Shown here one piece after another: positions 1-4,896 of a stretch of 6,136 bases of DNA. Source of the stretch: Bacillota bacterium. Lineage in GTDB: Bacteria > Bacillota > Dethiobacteria > Dethiobacterales > Dethiobacteraceae. The notes below the pieces were generated by a model. The model saw only the letters and a program-made list of their open reading frames with translations. It ran no database searches and was not told the origin of the DNA. The stretch is taken from contig DUUE01000102.1 in NCBI GenBank assembly GCA_012841735.1, forward strand, positions 1 to 6,136. The letters run 5' to 3'. The number at the start of each line of letters is the position of its first letter. The stretch's first letter is position 1. The translations under genes and the position numbers were made by a program.

Positions 1-900
1 AAGCCTCTCGCCGGGCTGCTCCCGCAGCAGGCGATGACAGAGCTTTTTGCCACGGTTATGCAGACTGGCAGGCAGCATGCTGCCGAGTATTCGCTTGAGG
101 GCGGGCGGATACTTTTGCTGCAGGCAGCCCCCCTGCACCGTCCCGGAGAAACATGGGGAGCGGTGGGCATTCTGCAGGATGTGACGGAAATCCGCCGGAT
201 GGAACAGCTGCGGCGTGATTTTGTGGCCAATGTCTCCCACGAGCTGCGTACGCCCATGACTTCCATTCAGGGTTTTGTGGAAGCGCTGCTGGACGGCCTG
301 GCGGAAGATAAAGCAAGCCGCCTGCACTATCTGCAGATCATCCTTGCTGAAACTGTGCGGCTGAACAGGTTAATAACTGACTTGCTGGATTTGTCACGGC
401 TGGAAATGCAGCAGATACCGCTGCCGCTGGAAGCTGTTGATTTGGCGTCACTGATACGGGATGTGACCGCCAAACTCCAGCCCCAGGTGGAAAAAAATGG
501 CCTGACGCTGAAAGTGAATCTGCCGGAACGGCTGCAACCTGTCACCGGCAATTACGACCGCCTGCAGCAGGTATTAATCAACCTGTGCAGCAATGCCATT
601 GCCTTTACTCCTCCCGGCGGCCGCATTACAGTGACGGCACGGGAGATAGGGGAGCTGGTCAGGGTGTCTGTTTCCGACACGGGACCCGGTATCCCTGTGG
701 AGGAACAGGATAAAATCTGGCAGCGTTTTCACCGGGTGGACAAAGCACGCTCACGCAGCCTGGGCGGAACGGGCCTGGGTCTTGCCATTGTCAAGCAAAT
801 TATTGAAGCCCATGGCGGTTCGGTGGGCCTTACAAGCATGCCGGGAGAAGGGGCCACCTTTTCTTTTACCCTGAAAATAGCAGATAATGCTGCAGGATAG
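1..900 (+). CDS. PhoR-type sensor histidine kinase, C-terminal part (5' truncated by window)
   Basis: The reading frame is open to base 1, so the gene begins left of the window; the ATG at base 34 is internal, not a start. What remains is 299 residues. Counting from the ATG at 34, residues about 15-55 look like the end of a PAS-type sensor domain. Then comes the dimerisation and phosphoacceptor helix with the H-box NVSHELRTP, whose His codon is at 238-240. The ATPase domain shows an N-box (NLCSNAIAFTPPGG, about 183-196), G1 (SDTGPGIP, about 214-221), an F-box region around FHRVDKARS, and G2 (GGTGLGLAIVKQ, about 244-255). All key catalytic residues are present, so this is an active-looking autokinase that would phosphorylate a response regulator. 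The family resemblance is to PhoR/WalK kinases, but the signal cannot be told because the N-terminal sensor and membrane segments are missing. A partner response regulator probably lies upstream (inference). I see no terminator right after the stop. Confidence 0.93.
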   Translation, partial: KPLAGLLPQQAMTELFATVMQTGRQHAAEYSLEGGRILLLQAAPLHRPGETWGAVGILQDVTEIRRMEQLRRDFVANVSHELRTPMTSIQGFVEALLDGLAEDKASRLHYLQIILAETVRLNRLITDLLDLSRLEMQQIPLPLEAVDLASLIRDVTAKLQPQVEKNGLTLKVNLPERLQPVTGNYDRLQQVLINLCSNAIAFTPPGGRITVTAREIGELVRVSVSDTGPGIPVEEQDKIWQRFHRVDKARSRSLGGTGLGLAIVKQIIEAHGGSVGLTSMPGEGATFSFTLKIADNAAG

Positions 901-1130
901 TTATTTGTGGCACAACAGTGGTCAAAATAAGAATAAATTATGAATTTTACACAACAGATATAAATACTTGGAGGTATTGACCGCCCTGAAGGCGAATTCT
1001 TCAGGAGCAGGAAAACGGCCCTGCCAGCGGCAAACAGAGGATTTGCCCCGCAGATGGTGAAAACTGTGCTTTTTCCGGCTCTTTGACATGATTTCGTATA
1101 ATAAGCAGTAAATGGTATATACTAAAGTCT
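901..1130. other. Gene-free stretch with small hairpins, no terminator
   Basis: No convincing gene lies here. A minus-strand frame at 922-1140 would need a TTG start without a ribosome binding site and resembles nothing I know. Just after the kinase stop is an odd palindrome TTGTGGCACAA (905-915), and the octamer CACAACAG occurs at 911-918 and 950-957. Three short hairpins follow in a row: CCTGAA/TTCAGG (985-1005), GCAGG/CCTGC (1007-1024) and GGCAAA/TTTGCC (1029-1047). None has a T-tract, so none is a typical intrinsic terminator. The end of the stretch carries promoter-like boxes. Confidence 0.6.
1083..1123 (+). promoter_or_regulatory. Candidate promoter region for the dnaG-rpoD leader
   Basis: TTGACA (1083-1088), TATAAT (1097-1102) and TGGTATATACT (1113-1123, extended -10-like with TG before TATATA) lie close together. 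The perfect -35 and perfect -10 hexamers are only 8 bases apart, which does not suit sigma-A (about 17). The extended -10 at 1116-1121 has no good -35 at the right distance. A start near 1110-1130 would give a leader of about 300 bases before dnaG. The region is AT-rich and promoter-like, but which boxes are used cannot be decided by eye. Confidence 0.35.
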
Positions 1131-1168
1131 GTCCCGCCAATTATCTTGCCCAAAAGAAGGAATCAAAA

Positions 1169-1310
1169 CGACGATGTCGAAATTAACGGGTAGAGTGTGA
1201 CGGTTAAAGCGTCAGGCAAAGGAGGAACAGTTTACCGAACGGCACAGAGAGGCTAATTCCGGTATGACTACATGGCGACCTCGTCTCTCTTTTCAGGGAT
1301 GAGGTCTTTT
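1169..1310 (+). promoter_or_regulatory. Structured RNA leader before dnaG, possible PyrR-like attenuator
   Basis: Seen directly: small hairpins CGAC/GTCG (1169-1179) and TGACG/CGTCA (1198-1214), then a hairpin at 1233-1264. Its lower stem pairs TACCGAA (1233-1239) with TTCCGGTA (1257-1264) with one bulged C. An internal loop follows, then a short upper stem GGC/GCT, with loop ACAGAGAG. The loop plus 3' stem strand, CAGAGAGGCT (1245-1254), matches the conserved part of the PyrR binding loop (ARUCCNGNGAGGYU); the 5' stem strand does not match. AGAGAGGC (1246-1253) can instead pair with GTCTCTCT (1283-1290) over 8 pairs, one of them G-U. That form would break both the loop hairpin and the terminator at 1277-1310. 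This three-way arrangement is that of Bacillota pyr attenuators. Binding by PyrR is inference; pyr genes are not in view. It could also be another attenuator class or a free small RNA. Confidence 0.4.
1277..1310 (+). terminator. Intrinsic terminator inside the dnaG leader
   Basis: GACCTCGTCTCT (1277-1288) pairs with AGGGATGAGGTC (1295-1306) over 12 pairs, two of them G-U, with a six-base loop CTTTTC. TTTT follows at 1307-1310. The T-run is short but the stem is strong. It lies 115 bases before the dnaG start and well away from the kinase stop, so it more likely regulates read-through into dnaG, or ends a small RNA, than serves as the kinase's terminator. Confidence 0.72.
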
Positions 1311-1414
1311 AAATGACTGTGTCTCCGCCCCATTGCAGGAATTTGGTCAGAAACGACGAAATAATAAGCTTTGATTCCTGCCGGTGCAAAAAACCGTCCT
1401 AAAGCCGCAAACGC

Positions 1415-1422
1415 AGGTGAGG
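1415..1422 (+). promoter_or_regulatory. dnaG ribosome binding site
   Basis: AGGTGAGG stands just before the ATG at 1426; its AGGTGA part matches the 3' half of the AGGAGGTGA consensus. This favours ATG 1426 over the in-frame GTG at 1384, which has no purine-rich site before it. Confidence 0.65.
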
Positions 1423-1425
1423 ACA

Positions 1426-3252
1426 ATGGAAGGGAATCTCCCAAACGACTTTATTGATGATATCCGTTCACGTTTTGATATTGTGGAAATCGTTTCCCAA
1501 TATGTACAGCTGAAACGCAGCGGTCGGAACCATTTCGGCCTCTGTCCCTTCCATGGGGAGAAAACGCCCTCATTCAGTGTCTCACAGGAAAAGCAGATTT
1601 TTCATTGTTTTGGCTGCGGCGAAGGCGGCAATGTTTTTACCTTCCTCATGAAAATGGAAGGCTATACTTTCCCGGAAGCTGTGGCGGAACTGGCGAAACG
1701 TGCCGGTATCCCCCTGCCGGAAACGAGGACCTCGCCTGCGGCCCGGAAAGTGCGGCGCGGCCGGCAGCGCCTGGCGGAGATGATGGAACTTGCCGCCCGC
1801 TTTTACCATTCCCACCTGCAGCAGCCGGGAGGGCGGCGGGCAGCGGCTTACCTGAAGCAGCGCGGACTTACTGCCGAGACAATAAAATATTTCGGCCTGG
1901 GCTATGCCCCGCAGGCCTGGGATGCGGTCAAGGCATTCCTTGTGCGCAAGGGTTATACGGAAGGGGAAATGCTGTCCGGCGGCCTGCTCACGGACAGTGA
2001 GCGGCGCTCCTATGACCGCTTCCGCAATCGTATTATCTTCCCCATCTGTGACCAGCGCGGCAAAGTAATTGCTTTTGGCGGACGGGCACTGGGCGACGGG
2101 CAGCCCAAATACCTGAACTCGCCGGAAACGCCCCTGTTTAACAAGAGTAAGACCCTATATGCCCTGCACCTTGCCCGGGAGCATATCCGCCAAAGCAAAA
2201 AAGCCGTTATTTTTGAAGGTTACATGGATGTAATAGCCGCCCACCAGGCAGGGATCGGCGAAGCGGTTGCCTCCCTGGGCACTGCACTGACGGAAACGCA
2301 GGCCCGCTTGTTGCGCAATCACACGGAAGAAGTAATTATTGTCTTTGATGCAGATACGGCAGGACAGGCCGCCACCTGGCGGGGACTGGCAATCCTGCGT
2401 GCTGCAGGCTGTCTTGTCAAAGTAGGCGTCCTGCCGGAAGGCCTTGACCCGGATGATTTTATCCGCCGCTTTGGCGGGGATGCATTCCGCCGGGAAATCC
2501 TGGACCGTTCCCAGTTGCTTGTGGATTACCAGCTGTCCCGCCTGATAGCCCGCTATAATCCGGAAAATGACAGTGAGCGGATCATTTTGTTTGACAAAGT
2601 GGCTGAAGTTCTGGCTGCAGTTGAGAATGCCATGGAACAAGAGGATTATTTGCAAAAAGCGGCGAATTTATTAAAATTGCCGGCACAGGCGATCCGCCGG
2701 GAAGTGGACAAGGTCCAAAAACGCCGACCGGTTGCCGCCGTAGCCCGCCCCCTGCCGGAGCGGCAGCCTGCCGGACAAAAGGCGGAGGAGAAGGCGCCGC
2801 TGCAGATTCTGGCACTGTGGGCCCGCTTCCCCGGGCTGATCACAGAAACGGCAGCGACGCTGCAGCCGGAGGATATCCCCCCGGAATTTGCCGCTGTTTT
2901 TGCCGCCGCCAGACAAAGAGCGGCAGCATTTTCCCCTGCCTTGCTGCTTGATTTGCTGACAGAAGAAAAATACCGGCAAATTTTAAGCCGTTTGTTAATA
3001 AATGAGGAATATGACGAAAAAACTGCCCGCAAAGCAGTAACAGACTGTGTCAATTACTTAAGATGCGCCCGGATTGCCAGGCGCCGCAAAGAGATAGAAA
3101 TAAAGCTGGCGAAATTGGACCCTGGCGTTGCGAGGGGGGAAATTTCAGAGTTGTCAAGAGAGTGGTTAACCTTGCGTAAAATGGAAGAAGAGATAAATCA
3201 AGCCAGGGAAGGAGGGAAAGGTGTTGGAACAGAATATGGAAAAAGAACGTGA
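1426..3252 (+). CDS. dnaG: DNA primase DnaG
   Basis: This primase makes the short RNA primers for lagging-strand synthesis at the replication fork, working with the replicative helicase. With the start at ATG 1426 it has 608 residues, usual for the family. The N-terminal zinc-binding domain has Cys40, His43, Cys61 and Cys64 (CPFH and CFGC), the spacing of Bacillus-type DnaG; a start at GTG 1384 would add 14 residues with no counterpart. The RNA polymerase domain follows, with the basic stretch RFRNRIIFPICD (about 198-209). The TOPRIM core has catalytic Glu264 (FEGYMDV) and the acidic pair Asp308/Asp310 (VFDADTAG), with DPDDF at 341-345. The last 150 residues or so are the more variable helicase-binding domain. 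The 3' end overlaps rpoD by 32 bases. The leader upstream, with its terminator, suggests that expression is controlled by read-through. Confidence 0.97.
   Translation: MEGNLPNDFIDDIRSRFDIVEIVSQYVQLKRSGRNHFGLCPFHGEKTPSFSVSQEKQIFHCFGCGEGGNVFTFLMKMEGYTFPEAVAELAKRAGIPLPETRTSPAARKVRRGRQRLAEMMELAARFYHSHLQQPGGRRAAAYLKQRGLTAETIKYFGLGYAPQAWDAVKAFLVRKGYTEGEMLSGGLLTDSERRSYDRFRNRIIFPICDQRGKVIAFGGRALGDGQPKYLNSPETPLFNKSKTLYALHLAREHIRQSKKAVIFEGYMDVIAAHQAGIGEAVASLGTALTETQARLLRNHTEEVIIVFDADTAGQAATWRGLAILRAAGCLVKVGVLPEGLDPDDFIRRFGGDAFRREILDRSQLLVDYQLSRLIARYNPENDSERIILFDKVAEVLAAVENAMEQEDYLQKAANLLKLPAQAIRREVDKVQKRRPVAAVARPLPERQPAGQKAEEKAPLQILALWARFPGLITETAATLQPEDIPPEFAAVFAAARQRAAAFSPALLLDLLTEEKYRQILSRLLINEEYDEKTARKAVTDCVNYLRCARIARRRKEIEIKLAKLDPGVARGEISELSREWLTLRKMEEEINQAREGGKGVGTEYGKRT
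3209..3215 (+). promoter_or_regulatory. rpoD ribosome binding site, inside dnaG
   Basis: AAGGAGG lies 5 bases before GTG 3221 and 8 bases before an in-frame TTG at 3224, but 20 bases before the first ATG (3236). It therefore supports a non-ATG start for rpoD, with GTG the more usual codon. Lying within the dnaG end, it suggests translational coupling. Confidence 0.7.
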
Positions 3253-4369
3253 CAAAGAGCAGATGCTGAAGAAAATCCGCGAAGAACTGGTTAAACGAGG
3301 AAAAAAGCGTGGTCTCCTGACATATAAAGAGATTATTGCCGCCCTTCAGGAGATGGATCTTTCTCCGGAAGAAATAGATGATTTTTATGATCACCTCTCC
3401 CGCCTTGGCATTGATGTGGCTGATGATGACGGCGGAGGGGACTCGGAGCTGGAATCCCTTGAAGATGACAGCATTGATGGTATTAAAGAAGACCTTGAAC
3501 ATGTGGAGGAGGACCTGGACCTTTCCGTGCCGGAAGGGGTCAGCGTTAATGATCCTGTCCGCATGTATCTGAAAGAGATCGGCAAAATCCCTCTTCTTAC
3601 CTCTGAGGAAGAAATTGAATTGGCGAAGCGCATGGAGCAGAATGATGAAGAAGCCAAACGCAAGTTGGCCGAGGCCAACCTGCGGCTGGTTGTGAGCATC
3701 GCCAAAAAATATGTGGGCCGCGGGATGCTTTTCCTGGATCTGATCCAGGAAGGAAATCTGGGATTGATTAAAGCGGTGGAAAAATATGACTACCGCAAAG
3801 GCTTTAAATTCAGTACGTATGCAACCTGGTGGATCCGCCAGGCCATAACCCGGGCTATTGCCGACCAGGCACGGACTATTCGCATCCCCGTCCATATGGT
3901 GGAAACCATTAATAAACTGATTCGTGTTTCCCGCCAGTTGGTCCAGGAACTGGGACGTGAGCCTACCCCCGAGGAAATTGCCAAAGTCATGAATATTTCC
4001 GAAGACCGGGTACGTGAAATCCTGAAAATTGCCCAGGAACCTGTTTCCCTGGAAACCCCCATCGGAGAAGAAGATGACTCCCACTTGGGTGACTTTATTG
4101 AAGACCAGGATGTCCAGGCTCCGGCCGAGGCGGCGGCTTTTGAGCTGCTGAAGGAACAACTGGACGATGTGCTGGAAACGCTTACCCCGCGGGAGAAAAA
4201 AGTGCTGAAACTGCGCTTCGGCCTGGATGACGGCCGTTCCCGCACGCTGGAAGAAGTGGGCCAGGTATTTGGTGTCACCAGGGAGCGGATCCGGCAGATT
4301 GAAGCAAAAGCCCTGCGCAAGCTGCGCCATCCCATGCGCAGCAAGCGCCTGAAGGATTACCTGGAGTAA
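3221..4369 (+). CDS. rpoD: Primary sigma factor RpoD (sigma-A)
   Basis: This is the housekeeping sigma factor that directs RNA polymerase to -10/-35 promoters. It has 382 residues, close to the short sigma-A of Bacillota. Region 1.1 covers about 11-67 (KRGLLTYKEI...), followed by an acidic linker rich in Asp/Glu (about 68-105). Region 1.2 begins at NDPVRMYLKEIG (110-121). Regions 2.1-2.4 follow, with LRLVVSIAKKYVGRG, the core-binding DLIQEGNLGLIKAV and the -10-reading STYATWWIRQAITRAI (198-213). Region 3 starts near IRIPVHM. Region 4 has LTPREKKVLKLRFGL and the helix-turn-helix VTRERIRQIEAKALRKLRHP for -35 contact, ending LKDYLE as typical. Region 1.1 and full region 4 mark a group 1 factor rather than an alternative sigma. 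No clear terminator follows, so some transcripts may run on into the tRNA genes. Confidence 0.98.
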   Translation: MLEQNMEKERDKEQMLKKIREELVKRGKKRGLLTYKEIIAALQEMDLSPEEIDDFYDHLSRLGIDVADDDGGGDSELESLEDDSIDGIKEDLEHVEEDLDLSVPEGVSVNDPVRMYLKEIGKIPLLTSEEEIELAKRMEQNDEEAKRKLAEANLRLVVSIAKKYVGRGMLFLDLIQEGNLGLIKAVEKYDYRKGFKFSTYATWWIRQAITRAIADQARTIRIPVHMVETINKLIRVSRQLVQELGREPTPEEIAKVMNISEDRVREILKIAQEPVSLETPIGEEDDSHLGDFIEDQDVQAPAEAAAFELLKEQLDDVLETLTPREKKVLKLRFGLDDGRSRTLEEVGQVFGVTRERIRQIEAKALRKLRHPMRSKRLKDYLE

Positions 4370-4397
4370 CAGCCAAAAAACACCTTGCTTTTCAGGG

Positions 4398-4427
4398 TTG
4401 ACGAAGAGCCTTGCGATACGCTATAAT
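4398..4427 (+). promoter_or_regulatory. Sigma-A promoter of the tRNA cluster
   Basis: TTGACG (4398-4403) and a perfect TATAAT (4422-4427) are 18 bases apart, 26 bases before the first tRNA. The expected transcript start is about 4434. This near-consensus match suits strong stable-RNA expression. Confidence 0.85.
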
Positions 4428-4452
4428 AGGCAATGCACGCATTAAGGACTTT

Positions 4453-4528
4453 TCCCCGATAGCTCAACGGTCAGAGCTGCCGGCTCATAACCGGTCGGTT
4501 CTAGGTTCGAATCCTAGTGGGCCCACCA
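4453..4528 (+). tRNA. tRNA with CAT anticodon (Met or Ile2), acceptor stem disrupted
   Basis: The body is a normal tRNA. The D-stem is GCTC/GAGC with GG in its loop. The anticodon stem is GCCGG/CCGGT with loop CTCATAA and anticodon CAT at 4486-4488. The T-arm is CTAGG-TTCGAAT-CCTAG, and CCA is encoded at 4526-4528. CAT could mean elongator Met or, after lysidine modification, Ile2. The anticodon stem lacks the GGG/CCC run of initiator tRNA. The acceptor is abnormal: 5' TCCCCGA (4453-4459) against 3' TGGGCCC (4518-4524) gives only pairs 4-69, 5-68 and 7-66. GGGCCCA would be needed for a full stem. It may be a pseudo-tRNA, a recombinant of two tRNA genes, or a sequence error. It is the first gene of the cluster. 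Confidence 0.75.
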
Positions 4529-4541
4529 AGAAGTTTTTAAT

Positions 4542-4616
4542 GGCCCCTTGGTCAAGCGGTTAAGACACCGCCCTTTCACGGCGGTAACGCGGGTTCGAGT
4601 CCCGCAGGGGTCACCA
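4542..4616 (+). tRNA. tRNA-Glu (TTC)
   Basis: A complete cloverleaf of 75 bases. The acceptor GGCCCCT pairs with AGGGGTC (one G-U). The anticodon stem is CCGCC/GGCGG with loop CTTTCAC and anticodon TTC at 4575-4577. The T-arm is CGCGG-GTTCGAGT-type with TTCGAGT loop, and CCA is encoded. It lies 13 bases after the CAT tRNA and 6 bases before tRNA-Val, so all three are processed from one transcript. Confidence 0.96.
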
Positions 4617-4622
4617 TTATAC

Positions 4623-4698
<76 letters not shown>

Positions 4699-4709
4699 TT
4701 GCACATACA

Positions 4710-4742
4710 GCAACCGTTATTAATACTGACGGTTGCTTTTTT
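4710..4742 (+). terminator. Intrinsic terminator of the tRNA cluster
   Basis: GCAACCGT (4710-4717) pairs perfectly with ACGGTTGC (4729-4736) around an 11-base loop, followed by six T (4737-4742). Its position directly after tRNA-Val makes it the end of the tRNA transcript, and perhaps of rpoD read-through as well. Confidence 0.92.
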
Positions 4743-4819
4743 CTTGCCATGTTTTCCCCCGGCCGGCATGGATTTTTTGGCCGTTGCAACCTGTCCCAAA
4801 AGGGAAAAGCACAGAGATG

Positions 4820-4848
4820 TTGAATCTAATACTTTTAGTGCGTATAGC
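4820..4848 (+). promoter_or_regulatory. Candidate promoter of the MFS transporter gene
   Basis: TTGAAT (4820-4825) and TATAGC (4843-4848) are 17 bases apart, about 50 bases before the ATG and downstream of the tRNA terminator. The hexamers are moderate matches to sigma-A consensus. A separate promoter is expected here because the terminator isolates the gene from upstream transcription. Confidence 0.45.
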
Positions 4849-4896
4849 CCCTGTTTGCTTGCAGAGGGAACAGACAGCATGTGAAAGGAGAGAAAG

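Noticed and set aside
922..1140. Minus-strand frame of 72 codons in the gap before dnaG
   Set aside because: It needs a TTG start without a ribosome binding site, covers the hairpins and promoter-like boxes, and resembles nothing recognisable.
1190..1310. T-box leader, glycine riboswitch or c-di-GMP-I riboswitch
   Set aside because: Fragments look similar: CGTC...AGGGATG in the terminator as in T-boxes, TCAGGCAAA as in the glycine aptamer, GGCAAA and CTAA as in GEMM. But there is no AGGGTGG-ACCGCG T-box, no complete glycine core, and no GAAA-capped P2 with GACGCAAA. The PyrR-like reading explains more of the pairing.
1384..1425. GTG 1384 as the dnaG start
   Set aside because: No ribosome binding site precedes it, and the 14 extra residues would shift the zinc-site numbering away from the family pattern.
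1605..2000. 131-codon plus-strand frame inside dnaG
   Set aside because: It overlaps the zinc and polymerase domains of dnaG in another frame and shows a low-complexity composition rich in Pro, Gly and Arg, as expected for a shadow.
3050..4330. Minus-strand open frame of 426 codons opposite rpoD
   Set aside because: It lies almost wholly opposite the highly conserved sigma factor. It shows no known family, and its openness follows from rpoD codon use.
4370..4397. Terminator after rpoD
   Set aside because: No stable hairpin with a T-tract is visible between the rpoD stop and the tRNA promoter.
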